A stretch of 64,000 bases of DNA, from the NCBI GenBank assembly GCA_003168335.1, contig PMSM01000002.1:372001-436000 (forward strand). The letters run 5' to 3'. This DNA comes from Blastocatellia bacterium (lineage in GTDB: Bacteria; Acidobacteriota; Blastocatellia; Pyrinomonadales; Pyrinomonadaceae). The stretch's first letter is position 1. Each line of letters begins with the position of its first letter. A model generated the notes under the pieces. It searched no databases and was not told where the DNA came from. It saw only the letters and a list, made by a program, of their open reading frames with translations. This document shows positions 1 through 8,757 of this stretch, piece by piece. Position numbers and translations under genes: made by a program.

Positions 1-107
1 GCTGCGCTTACCTGGCCGGGCTTGCTGAGAAAGCTCGATCGGATCGACCCTTCATATAAGGAATAGTGGGTTATCGGGGCGACCGATCTCCGGCCTGGTG
101 CAACGAT

Positions 108-3100
108 CTACGCAACTTCTCGAGTCTGAGTGCTGAGCAGATAGATCGCTTCCATCACGGCCGTGTGTACGTCGGCCGGCAGAGTCTCACGAGCAGCCAG
201 GCTGCGAAACGCCGGAAGGATTTGAGGCTGGTTGCTGAGAGCGAGCAACTTGACGGCGGTGAGTTGCACTTCGCGATTCGGATGTTTGGCGATCGCCTGC
301 ATTAACGGCTGAACTTCGCCGGCTTTGGCCATCAGGAAAAGCATAGAAAACGCATCGTACGTTCGATCGCGGCCTTCGCCCGTCAGGCTGTTGATGGCGT
401 CTGCCGCCAATCCCGATCCCGCGATCGCTGCGCCGATCTTTCGCCGTCGTTCCGGCGCGGCTTCCCTTAAGGCGCGAGTAAACGAAGCGGACAGGTCGGG
501 GTGCAAATGGTAGAGTGCGCGCGCGGCTGCATTGCGGACTTCGACACTTGTGTCGTCGAACGATCTAGTGATCAGGCGAAACGCATCATCGCCGCCGGCC
601 TCTGCCAGATCAGCCAAAGCCGCCGCCCGTTCAGATGAGTTTGCGCTTTGCAGGCGCTCAGCCATCTCGGGTGAAAACGACGGATCGTCGCCATTGGAGG
701 CGGGCCCGCTTTTGGCTTTGATGGCTGAGGGCGTGGTTGTTGAATGTCCGGCTGTGCTTTGATCCGGATCGACAGGTTCCAAGACAACCAGATCCGCGGT
801 TGTCTCGGCCGTCACGAATTCGATTTCCTTGCTCGCGGCAACCCGATTGGTGGACTGGTCCATGTCGATTACGAGCCAGGGGCGTTCACCCGATTCGCTC
901 GACGGAGCGGCCGGGGCGAGCGCGGCTGCGAGGGAGCTTGGATCTGACGACAAGAGCCTATCGCCGGCGACCTCAACTTCTGAAATAACATTGACGTGGT
1001 CTTGTTTTGCCTGGCGGAGCCCGTCGATTCTTGAATTGAGCGTGTGCTCTCTCGCATTTCGCTGCTCTGCTTCGGTCTGCGCCTTTTCGCAAATGGCTTC
1101 GAGTTGACTCAGCCGCTGCAGTTCCTCATCGGCCCGACGTTGCGCTTGCGCTTCAGCTTGCCGGACCGCTTCTTCGTGGCCGGGAAGGCGAGCTTCAGCT
1201 TCTTTGACCCGGTTAATCAGTTCGGTTTCAGTTTGGCTGAGCGTTTCGATCTCGGCAACGATCTGCTGCTCTGTTTCCGCCAGTTGCTTCACCCTGGCTC
1301 TGGCCGATTGGCGAGCTTCTTCCTGCGCGCGCAGCCGGCTATCAGCCTCTTCGATCCGTCTTACTTGCTCCTCTTCGGCGACTCGTAGCGCTTCGATTGT
1401 GGCGTTGAGCTGCTGTTCTTTCTCAGCCCGTCGTTGGGCGCCCACCTTACCGCCGTGAAGCGCTTCTTCCTGCGCGCGGAGACGGAGTGCAGCTTCCTCG
1501 ACAAGTTTGAACCCATCGTCCCGGCGCTTACGCGCAGCTTCTAACTTGAGGTTGATCTGTTCGAACTTCTCGGCGTGCTGTTGCACTTCGGCTTCAGCCA
1601 GATAGCAGGCCTTCACCTGCGCCGCCAGTCGCTCTTGTATCCCATCGATGCGTTTGACGTGCTCTTCTTCCTGCTCGCGCAGAACACCTACGGCAACGGT
1701 GAGCTGTTGTTCCTGTTCGAGGAGCAACTCCGCTTCTTCCGTGGCCAGGCGGCGAGCTTCCTCGAGCGCCGGAATGCGGGTCTTGATCTCCTCGATCCGT
1801 TCGAGCTGGGCCTGTTCAGCCCGGCGCAAACTTTCGATTTCTTCATTGAGCCGTTGTTCTTTTTCAGTTTGCTGTTTGGCTTGAGCTTCGGCTAGCTGCC
1901 GGGTCTTTCCCTGCTCGACAAAACGAGATTCGACTTCGACGATGCGTTTGAGCAGATCCTGCTCTGCCTGGCGCATCGAGTTAGTCTCAGATTTAAGTGA
2001 CTGTTCCTTTTCAGCAAGTCGCGCTAATTCCGCTTCCTGTTCCTGTCGCAAGTTTTCGGCACTGGCGACCAGGGCCTGGGTTGCTTCAATTCGTTTCACT
2101 TGCTCTTGTTCAGCTTGCCTTAGCGTTTCAACCTGAGCTTTAAGCTCCGGTTCTTTCTCGGCCCGCTCGCGCGACTCTGCCTCGATCTTCCTGCCGATCG
2201 CTCGCAACTCTTCCAGCTGCTGCTCCTGTTCCTGGGCCCGAGCCTGCGCTTCGGTCTCAGCGCGCTGATGCGCCTCCTGTTGAGCGTGAAACCGAGCCTG
2301 CGCTGCTGCGGTGCGCTTGAGCTGTTCTTCCTCACCCTGATGCAGTGCTTGAATCTGAGCGTTGAGGGATTGCTCTTTCGCGGCTCGCTGTTGCGACGCG
2401 GCTTCGGCCTCTGCGCGCGCGGTTTCCAGCTCAGCCAGCCTTTGCTCGTCCTGTTCGGCGCGCAGCTCGGCTTCGATTCTGGCTCTGAGATGCGCTTCTT
2501 CCTGAGTTCGCAGACGGGCCTCGGCCTCGCCGATGCGGTTCCGATGTGCTTGTTCCTCGACCCGCAGCTTGTCGATAGTCGCGTTTAGACTTTGTTCCTC
2601 GCGATTTAGCTCTTCCGTTTTGGCGACAACTGACTGGTGCGCTTCTTGCTGCGCGCGAAGTCTGGTTTCAGCCTGGCCTATCAACGCGCACTGCTCTGCT
2701 TCCGCCTGGCGTAAACCTTCGAGTTCAGTGTGGAGTTCGCGCTCCTGCTCGGCCAGTCGGTTGGCTTCCAACTCTATCCTCTGCAGTGACGCCCCCAGCC
2801 CCAGTACCTGGGCGTTTGCCTGCTGGAGCTTTCCAATCTCATCCTGCCCAGCTCTTTCCAGGGCTTCGATCTCGGCCGCGAGTTGCTGTGCCTTTTCGGT
2901 GTGCTGCGCCACGGCCAGTCTGGCTGACTGTTGAGACTCTTCCAAAGCTCGGACGCGCGCTTGAGCTGCGGCGACCTGCTGCAGTTGAAGTTCGTCAGCG
3001 CTTTGCAGCGCTGCGAATTCCGTCTTGAGCTGTTGTTCTTTCTCAGCCTGGCGTTTCGTTTCAGTTTCAGCTCGGTGTCGCGCTTCCAGTTGGACCAGCA

Positions 3101-3866
3101 GACGCGCTTCGATTTCTTCAACGAGCCTGAGTTGTTCCTGCTCGGTCGTTCGCTGCGCTTCGATTTCGGCGCTGAGCCATTGTTCTCTTTCGACTCGCTG
3201 CGTTGCTGCGGCTTCAGCCTGGCGACAAGCTTCCTGCTGTGCGCGGAGGTTGACCTCAGCTTGCTCTATGCGCTCGAGTTCTTCCTGCTCCGACATGCGC
3301 AGCGCATCGATCTCAGCATTCAGTTGTTCAACTTGCCGGGCTCGCTCTTGCGCATCCGTCTCAGCCTTTTTGCGAATGGCCAGCAGCTCCGCCAGTTGCT
3401 GTTCTTCCGCCAAGGCACGGTCATGCGCTTGATCTTCCTCGCGCCGGCGCGCTTCTTCGGCCGCCCTGCGGTGAGCCTCTGCTTCAGCTTTCTTCTTGGC
3501 GGCCTGCACTTCGGCGCGGCGTCGCTCGAGTTCCAGTTCGGCCTGCTTTAAGGCTTCTTCTTCTTTGCGAAGATCGTCGTCAGGGACCACGGGGTATTCC
3601 ATCGATCTGGCTGTCGACCGTCGTTCCAGTTGGGCTCCGAGGTCCGCTGGGAATTGCTTAATTTCCGCGCTACCGACGAAAGCCTCGCGCGCGTGGGCGA
3701 GCTGCTCCAGATTACCGCTGGCCAACGCGGCCAGCAGCTGGTCGGCAACCATTTGCCGGCTCGACGCTTCTTTCTCGTAGTTTGCTCCAGAGTCGCCGTT
3801 GCGTCCGCCGGGCACACGGTCCTGATCGGGCTCAAATTTTGGGGGTCGTGAAGACGATTGGTCCAT
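108..3866 (-). CDS. Giant coiled-coil protein with C-terminal HEAT-like repeats
   Basis: Encodes about 1252 residues. I start at the ATG at 3866 rather than the TTG two codons upstream, because a GGAGG/GGAG purine stretch lies at a usable distance. The N-terminal ~100 residues are hydrophilic and there is no signal peptide or membrane segment. Residues ~100-965 are an almost uninterrupted, charged coiled coil rich in E, Q, R and A, made of regular 49-residue repeats and four 25-residue units (see the repeat entry). After a flexible linker rich in S, A and P, the last ~190 residues (from about SPEMAERLQSANSSERAAA) form alpha-helical HEAT-like repeats with AAALADLAE and VRNAAARALYHL patterns. 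A structural, scaffolding or mechanical role in the cytoplasm is inferred. I recognise no named family. It is divergent from the next gene, so it appears monocistronic. Confidence 0.9.
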   Translation of the reverse strand: MDQSSSRPPKFEPDQDRVPGGRNGDSGANYEKEASSRQMVADQLLAALASGNLEQLAHAREAFVGSAEIKQFPADLGAQLERRSTARSMEYPVVPDDDLRKEEEALKQAELELERRRAEVQAAKKKAEAEAHRRAAEEARRREEDQAHDRALAEEQQLAELLAIRKKAETDAQERARQVEQLNAEIDALRMSEQEELERIEQAEVNLRAQQEACRQAEAAATQRVEREQWLSAEIEAQRTTEQEQLRLVEEIEARLLVQLEARHRAETETKRQAEKEQQLKTEFAALQSADELQLQQVAAAQARVRALEESQQSARLAVAQHTEKAQQLAAEIEALERAGQDEIGKLQQANAQVLGLGASLQRIELEANRLAEQERELHTELEGLRQAEAEQCALIGQAETRLRAQQEAHQSVVAKTEELNREEQSLNATIDKLRVEEQAHRNRIGEAEARLRTQEEAHLRARIEAELRAEQDEQRLAELETARAEAEAASQQRAAKEQSLNAQIQALHQGEEEQLKRTAAAQARFHAQQEAHQRAETEAQARAQEQEQQLEELRAIGRKIEAESRERAEKEPELKAQVETLRQAEQEQVKRIEATQALVASAENLRQEQEAELARLAEKEQSLKSETNSMRQAEQDLLKRIVEVESRFVEQGKTRQLAEAQAKQQTEKEQRLNEEIESLRRAEQAQLERIEEIKTRIPALEEARRLATEEAELLLEQEQQLTVAVGVLREQEEEHVKRIDGIQERLAAQVKACYLAEAEVQQHAEKFEQINLKLEAARKRRDDGFKLVEEAALRLRAQEEALHGGKVGAQRRAEKEQQLNATIEALRVAEEEQVRRIEEADSRLRAQEEARQSARARVKQLAETEQQIVAEIETLSQTETELINRVKEAEARLPGHEEAVRQAEAQAQRRADEELQRLSQLEAICEKAQTEAEQRNAREHTLNSRIDGLRQAKQDHVNVISEVEVAGDRLLSSDPSSLAAALAPAAPSSESGERPWLVIDMDQSTNRVAASKEIEFVTAETTADLVVLEPVDPDQSTAGHSTTTPSAIKAKSGPASNGDDPSFSPEMAERLQSANSSERAAALADLAEAGGDDAFRLITRSFDDTSVEVRNAAARALYHLHPDLSASFTRALREAAPERRRKIGAAIAGSGLAADAINSLTGEGRDRTYDAFSMLFLMAKAGEVQPLMQAIAKHPNREVQLTAVKLLALSNQPQILPAFRSLAARETLPADVHTAVMEAIYLLSTQTREVA
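1059..3416 (-). repeat. 49-residue (147-bp) coiled-coil repeat array with 25-residue spacer units
   Basis: The coding repeat lies inside the coiled-coil gene. Reading the protein, I count 14 full units of exactly 49 residues (seven heptads) and one partial unit. Each begins like AEKEQQLN, continues with an IEALRxAEEEQ segment and an RIEEAxxRLRAQEEA segment, and ends near QAQRR. Four units of exactly 25 residues (for example starting AEQDEQRLAEL and ending near ASQQR) lie before unit 1, between units 6 and 7, between 7 and 8, and after 14. The order is B-A6-B-A-B-A7-B-A'. Constant unit length with diverged sequence points to old tandem duplication under length constraint. Confidence 0.85.
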
Positions 3867-4371
3867 GTTCAAATTTCTCCACCTCCAGCGAACACCGCGG
3901 CCGGAGAACGGCCTTGGGTTTCAGGCTAGTTATGAGACGGCTCAGCCTTATATTCTTCGGCGCCTTTGGCTAATCTGGGTTATTAGTTTACGACGTGATG
4001 TGTCGCAATAGCGAGGTTGACGATCCTATTCGTCCCGAGTTGCCGCCTCAGATGGCCGGGCCATCCAAGACTGTCTTGATTCTCGCAAATCTTGGGTGGT
4101 GAGGTCAATAGCGCTTTTTGACTCCTGATAGAGAGCGGCCCGGCACCTTGTACTCCGAAGACATGGATTCAGCGCGACGGGAATGGTCCCGAATGACGGG
4201 AAACCCTCAAATAAACGGGCTCTGAGCAATTCCGGCAGGGTCTTTGGTCAGGCGAGTATGGCGCGATTGACTCATTGCCGGGACGGCCATAATATCGCGA
4301 GCAAGTGCTTTGTCTTCTGGTCCTGTCGCGGGGCAGGGCGGTCGAATCTTTGGATAGGATTGGATAGAAGG
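3867..4371. other. Divergent intergenic region
   Basis: About 500 bases lie between the 5' ends of two divergent genes. It must hold promoters for both, but I could not assign -35/-10 boxes with confidence. Short ORFs here lack ribosome sites and codon patterns like the neighbours. The 5' extension of the next gene's frame (from 4183) has no signal-like or conserved sequence and is better read as leader. Confidence 0.4.
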
Positions 4372-5508
4372 ATGTACGCCATCGAGAATCCGGGAGCGGC
4401 CAGACGCGCCATCGCGGTTGGGCGTGCCGCCTTAGTCGTCTTGCTCCTGTTGGCGACTACCGCTATGGGGCAGGTAGGAGAGAAAAGCAATCGCCCAACT
4501 CCCGCGCCTACTCCCTCACGATCAGAGTCCCATCCATGGCCGGAACCGAGACCCGACTTACCGCGCATGCAGCCTTTGCCACACTCATCTGTAGTCGAAA
4601 TCAAGTCGTCTCTCACGGAACTCAGAGAGAATGTCGCACTTATGGAAGCCGTCAATGATGATTTGCAGCGAGCGATCACTGCGACCTCCTCGCCGGATTA
4701 CTTGTCAGTGGCAACGAATGCTACCGATATTAGGAGGCTTGCTATCAGGTTGATGAGGAATCTGGCGTTGCCACGAAACGCGGCCCAAACATCACCCGAG
4801 ACTCCCCTGCCCGGAGTGTCGGCCGACGAGCTGAAAGCTTCGATCATCGCTCTCGATGCGACCATCCAGGAGTTCTTAAAGGATCCTGTTCTGATACAGC
4901 CGCACACAGTAGACGCCGAACAATTGAACAGCGCCGCTGCAAAGTTGGAAACAGTGATGAACCGGAGCGCCATGGTACAAAAGGAGGCTGAGATGCTCGC
5001 GACCAATTCCGGCAAAGCGGTAACGAAGGCAACCCGACGCATTAAGAGCAGGCTCGTCACAAGTACGTCGATTCAACTCACCCTCGAATGCAGCGCGTGG
5101 TCTATGAGCGAATTGCTAAAGCACCCATCTCAGATCAAGAGTCACGGCTCAGTCAACATAGGCGCGAACGTCAAAACGAGTCGGCACAAACTGAGCGAGC
5201 AACTGCTGCTGCCGATCGATGATTGCGTGGACGGTGAAGCCTATGAAAAGACCATCACAGACCGAGTGCAGTACGTGGCAATTGTCACAGACTTTACTTC
5301 TTATGAAGTTAAGGGAAGGGTGTTTGCATACCGCGTGACTTACGAGATTGGTTTTACCAGGAGTGCCCAGGTGGCGAAACGCTTCCCGCAGCCGATTTCG
5401 TTCTACTATGTCGACGATGCCGGAGATGGCAGCTTCGAGCTTCTTAAAGGGTCCCCGTCGTTCGGACTTTTACCCGATTGGGCCGCGGAGCTGGCTCGAA
5501 AGCACTAG
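4372..5508 (+). CDS. Exported protein of unknown function
   Basis: 378 residues from the ATG at 4372. The frame is open from 4183, but the hydrophobic segment AALVVLLLLATTAMGQ lies directly behind this Met and reads as a Sec signal peptide ending near AMGQ. An AGAAGG purine run sits just before the ATG. The mature part begins with a Pro-rich linker (PTPAPTPSRS..PEPRPDLP), then a helical region of about 150 residues (SSLTELRENVALMEAVNDDLQRA), then a mixed domain near the C-terminus with FAYRVTYEIGF and FYYVDDAGDGSFELL strands. No family recognised. The C-terminal half could be a beta-rich ligand or surface domain, but that is a guess. Secretion to periplasm or outer surface is inferred. Confidence 0.7.
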   Translation: MYAIENPGAARRAIAVGRAALVVLLLLATTAMGQVGEKSNRPTPAPTPSRSESHPWPEPRPDLPRMQPLPHSSVVEIKSSLTELRENVALMEAVNDDLQRAITATSSPDYLSVATNATDIRRLAIRLMRNLALPRNAAQTSPETPLPGVSADELKASIIALDATIQEFLKDPVLIQPHTVDAEQLNSAAAKLETVMNRSAMVQKEAEMLATNSGKAVTKATRRIKSRLVTSTSIQLTLECSAWSMSELLKHPSQIKSHGSVNIGANVKTSRHKLSEQLLLPIDDCVDGEAYEKTITDRVQYVAIVTDFTSYEVKGRVFAYRVTYEIGFTRSAQVAKRFPQPISFYYVDDAGDGSFELLKGSPSFGLLPDWAAELARKH

Positions 5509-5545
5509 CAGCCAACTTGCCCTTTTCGCTTGGCATCGTTTTCTC

Positions 5546-8533
5546 TTAGAAGGTAAAGCGAATCGACGCGTCGATCAGGCGATTGTATGGAGGCGTACCA
5601 CCGCCGCCTCTGCCACCGCCAAACCCGCCAAAGTTACCGCCCGTTCCAGTTGAAATCCCGAAAAAGGGCGAACTCAGATTGCCATTGGGTCTCCCCAGGT
5701 TCGGATGATTGAGAATGTTCTGAAAGTTCATCGAGAATGTTAGGTTGTAGCGCTTGGCGGCTTCTCCACTGGCGCCGCCAAGACCGCCTCCTCCTCCTCC
5801 CCCGCCGCGACCACCGCCCGCGCCGCCGCGGCCTCCACCACCGCCGCCGATGCCGCCGGGAAATCCTCCTCCGCCGCGACCACCGCCTCCTGATCCGCCG
5901 CCACCGCGTTGGCCCTGCTGCGAGGCTGTGGTCTTTCGCTCGCCGCCAAAGCCAAACGTCTTGCTGATCCGCAAATTAGTGCTCAGCGAACCCGGACCCT
6001 GGCCATAATTGCGCGGAATGATTATCTCGCTTGCCGTCGGATTCGGATCGAACGCGCCAAAGCGGGTGATGACTACACCCGGCTTAGTCAGATCAGTCGC
6101 AAACGCAGGCCGCTCCGTAAACAAAGTGTCGCCATTCAGATCACGTCCGGTGGTGATGTTGAACGGCGCGCCTGAGGTGATAATCACGAAGGGATTGAAG
6201 CTGAGTCCCCAGGGGCCGCGATAACTCCCGACCACGGTCAAGCGATGTCGAATGTCGTTGGAGGCTCTGCCGTATTCGCCGCTCAGGTCGTACGAGTTTG
6301 CCGGAAAACTTCCCGTGCCGTCAGTATCGCTGCTGGCTTTAGCGAAAGTATAATTAACCGTAACGCTGCCTCTGCGGCTGAAACTGTTCACGACATTGAA
6401 AGTCAACATGTTCTGGTCGAAGCGGCCAGTTGATTCGTACTGAAAAATGTTATTCGCGCTGCCAAAGGGCCGCACGCCGCTATTGGGTATTAATGGATTA
6501 AAAGTTCCTGGCAGCGGCGCGTTAACGGCGAGCGTTCGCAATAGGTGAAGCGTGCGCGCGTGGGAAAAGGTTGCACTCACCTTGAGGTTGGGTAGCAACT
6601 GCCGTTCAACACTGATCGCCCCCTGCATTGTGTAGGGTGTGCGGAGATCCATCGCTAAACGGTCGATGGTTATCGGAGTGGAAAACGCCGTCAGCGTTGC
6701 GATCGATGGCACCGTGGGAAAAGAATCCAACACGGCCGGATTGGTGACAATGTATTGTTGTTGATTGGTACCGTTGAAGCGACTGGCAGCTAGCGTCAAG
6801 TTCTCGCTGACGCGATCGTAAAAGATGCCAAAACCACCCCGGATCACGGTCTTCGAAGCCTTCTGCAGGCTCGCTCCGGGCGCCCAGGCAAATCCAAAGC
6901 GCGGCGCAAAATTCAAACTACTCTTGATGTGGGTTTGGTTTTCATATCGCAGACCGAAACTCAGCGTCAGGTTTGGACGAAACTTCCAATCGTCCTGAAC
7001 GAATCCTCCGAAGTCTAACTGGCTCACCGTCGCCTGGGGATTTCCGGCCGCAATCGCGAACTGCGTCGCGCCGCCGCCCTGCGCTCGGATTTGCGCCGGC
7101 GTGAGGCTATTTTGCAAACCTTGCAGAGTAATCTGATAAGCCTGAATGCTGGTCAAGCCGGTTCCGGTCCGGCCGCTCGCGAACGTCCACGTGCCGCCAA
7201 AGTTATTCGGCGAGACGCTCGTGATGTGAACGTCGCGCAGCCGCGCGCCGAATTTCAGTGAATGCATGCCCATTACCCGCGAAGTTATGTTGGTCAACTC
7301 CCAGCGATTCTGATTATTCGAAGCCAGACCGATCTGCGAACCGCCGCCGGTGAATGCATCGGACACCTGAATCGTCGGAATCGCATTGTTCGCGTCATCG
7401 CCAGATGTTTGATGGACGAACTGGAAACGGGTCTCGTTGACAGTCGTCTTATTGAGGATGGCGGTTTCAGTTAGGCGCACGTTCTGTTCGGTGCTCGCAG
7501 TGTTGTACTTCCGAGACGCCAACGAGAAGCCGCCCACGCCGGCTACGTTTGTGTTATGCGTGTATTCGTAACGCGCCACCAGCGTGTTGCTGGAATTGAT
7601 TTGATAATCAATGCGCGGGCTGAATTCGGTCCGCCGCTCCGGCGTCAGAAGAGTGTCGCTGAACGGAACGATATTCAGACCTGAATCAAGAGTGCTGCCG
7701 TTGATAATCGCAAAGTTATTGAGGTCGCGCTTTTCGAAATCTACAAAGAACGACACCTTCTTCTTGGAAATGGGCCCGCTGAAATTTCCGCCGTATTGCC
7801 GCGAATTGTAAGGCACTCGCGTCGGCGCGAACGGATTGCGCGCATTCAGGACCATGTTGTTAAAGCCAAAAGAAGCTTGCCCGCGAAAGCGATCCGTGCC
7901 CGGCTTGGTGAGAATCTCAATGCGTGCAAAGCCCGGGCGATCATATTCGGCGGAAAACGGGTTCGCGTTAATCCGAATCTCGCGAATCGAAGACAGCGGC
8001 GGCATCGCTCCGCCCGAAAAACCATCGATGAAGATCTGTCCGCCATTGGGCCCGGCTGCCGGACCGGCCAGCGCCTGCAAAGCCGCGACGAGATCGTCTG
8101 GATCGTCAGGCAATGATTCGAGGTCGGCTCCTTTGAGCACGATGGCTCCGACATTGTTTTCAGGCTCGGTGTTCACCCCTGCACTATCGGCGGCCACCGT
8201 CACCTTCTGCTGTTCGATCGTAACTTTCAGAGTAACTTTCAGCTCTTGACTCCGACCGGCAATCACTTCGACATCCGCGTTCTCGTAGTTAGCGAAGCCA
8301 GGCGACGTTACTTTGATCGTGTATTTGCCGGGAGCGAGTCCGTTGAGCACAAAACTGCCGTCGCCGTTGGTGTTGACCGTCTTCGCAACGCCATTGACGT
8401 CAACAGCGACTACAGTTCCCCCCACAATGACGCCACCGAATTCGTCGGAAACCTGCCCCTTCAATGAGCTCGCGCCCTGCTGGCCGAGCGCGACGCCGGC
8501 ACAAAGCACGAGAATCAATAACAAACGTCCCAT
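5546..8533 (-). CDS. TonB-dependent receptor, Oar-like, with carboxypeptidase-regulatory N-domain
   Basis: 995 residues. An N-terminal signal peptide (LLLILVLCAGVALGQ) is followed by a carboxypeptidase-regulatory-like beta-sandwich at residues ~23-110 (GQVSDEFGG.. GDGSFVLNGLAPGKYTIKV), then a plug domain (~115-230) and a 22-strand-type barrel ending in the usual terminal Phe (DASIRFTF). The family sits in the outer membrane and takes up or binds large substrates using TonB energy. Oar-like members with this N-domain are abundant in Acidobacteriota. The substrate cannot be read from sequence. An AAGGAA ribosome site precedes the ATG. A Gly-rich insert lies near the C-terminus (separate entry). 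No TonB, ExbB or ExbD gene is nearby, so energy coupling must come from elsewhere. Confidence 0.93.
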   Translation of the reverse strand: MGRLLLILVLCAGVALGQQGASSLKGQVSDEFGGVIVGGTVVAVDVNGVAKTVNTNGDGSFVLNGLAPGKYTIKVTSPGFANYENADVEVIAGRSQELKVTLKVTIEQQKVTVAADSAGVNTEPENNVGAIVLKGADLESLPDDPDDLVAALQALAGPAAGPNGGQIFIDGFSGGAMPPLSSIREIRINANPFSAEYDRPGFARIEILTKPGTDRFRGQASFGFNNMVLNARNPFAPTRVPYNSRQYGGNFSGPISKKKVSFFVDFEKRDLNNFAIINGSTLDSGLNIVPFSDTLLTPERRTEFSPRIDYQINSSNTLVARYEYTHNTNVAGVGGFSLASRKYNTASTEQNVRLTETAILNKTTVNETRFQFVHQTSGDDANNAIPTIQVSDAFTGGGSQIGLASNNQNRWELTNITSRVMGMHSLKFGARLRDVHITSVSPNNFGGTWTFASGRTGTGLTSIQAYQITLQGLQNSLTPAQIRAQGGGATQFAIAAGNPQATVSQLDFGGFVQDDWKFRPNLTLSFGLRYENQTHIKSSLNFAPRFGFAWAPGASLQKASKTVIRGGFGIFYDRVSENLTLAASRFNGTNQQQYIVTNPAVLDSFPTVPSIATLTAFSTPITIDRLAMDLRTPYTMQGAISVERQLLPNLKVSATFSHARTLHLLRTLAVNAPLPGTFNPLIPNSGVRPFGSANNIFQYESTGRFDQNMLTFNVVNSFSRRGSVTVNYTFAKASSDTDGTGSFPANSYDLSGEYGRASNDIRHRLTVVGSYRGPWGLSFNPFVIITSGAPFNITTGRDLNGDTLFTERPAFATDLTKPGVVITRFGAFDPNPTASEIIIPRNYGQGPGSLSTNLRISKTFGFGGERKTTASQQGQRGGGGSGGGGRGGGGFPGGIGGGGGGRGGAGGGRGGGGGGGGLGGASGEAAKRYNLTFSMNFQNILNHPNLGRPNGNLSSPFFGISTGTGGNFGGFGGGRGGGGTPPYNRLIDASIRFTF
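5762..5925 (-). repeat. Gly/Arg-rich low-complexity insert in the TonB receptor
   Basis: Coding low-complexity DNA. About 55 residues are almost only Gly with scattered Arg, Ser, Ala and Pro (GQRGGGGSGGGG...GLGGASGE). They lie between barrel strands shortly before the C-terminal strands, where an extracellular loop would be. The complementary strand reads as Pro-rich ORFs, which are artefacts. Confidence 0.85.
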
Positions 8534-8669
8534 TCCAGATGGTTCCTTGTCTCTAGTTAAGAAAGTTGGCGGTACCCTGCCTTGTTAAGTAAGACGAAGA
8601 CAGGCGGATTTCGGTTACATAAGACGAGCATCGAGAGTGCATTGGCGGAAAGAAAACATCACGCGCGAA

Positions 8670-8757
8670 GCCACGGATTTACACGGATGAACGCAGATAC
8701 AGCATAGGCAATTGGCATGTCATCAGTGCTAATCCGTGTCTATCTGTGGCAAGTTAT
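8670..8757. repeat. Interspersed imperfect palindrome, ATCCGTGT/CACGGAT family
   Basis: An arm reading CACGGATTTACACGGATG is followed after about 50 bases by a partly complementary AATCCGTGTCTATCTGTGGC. Similar wording recurs at 49155-49199. It lies between the 3' end of the solute-binding gene and the 5' end of the TonB receptor gene. Confidence 0.55.

Noticed and set aside
2931-3551. Plus-strand ORFs of up to ~200 codons opposite the coiled-coil gene
   Set aside because: Antisense to a highly repetitive coding region; Leu/Phe/Ser-rich composition follows from the complement of Glu/Gln/Arg codons.
4183-4371. N-terminal extension of the exported unknown protein
   Set aside because: The signal peptide begins at the inner ATG at 4372; the upstream codons are not protein-like.
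5754-6008. Plus-strand Pro-rich ORF
   Set aside because: It is the complement of the Gly-rich insert of the TonB receptor (CCN codons opposite GGN).
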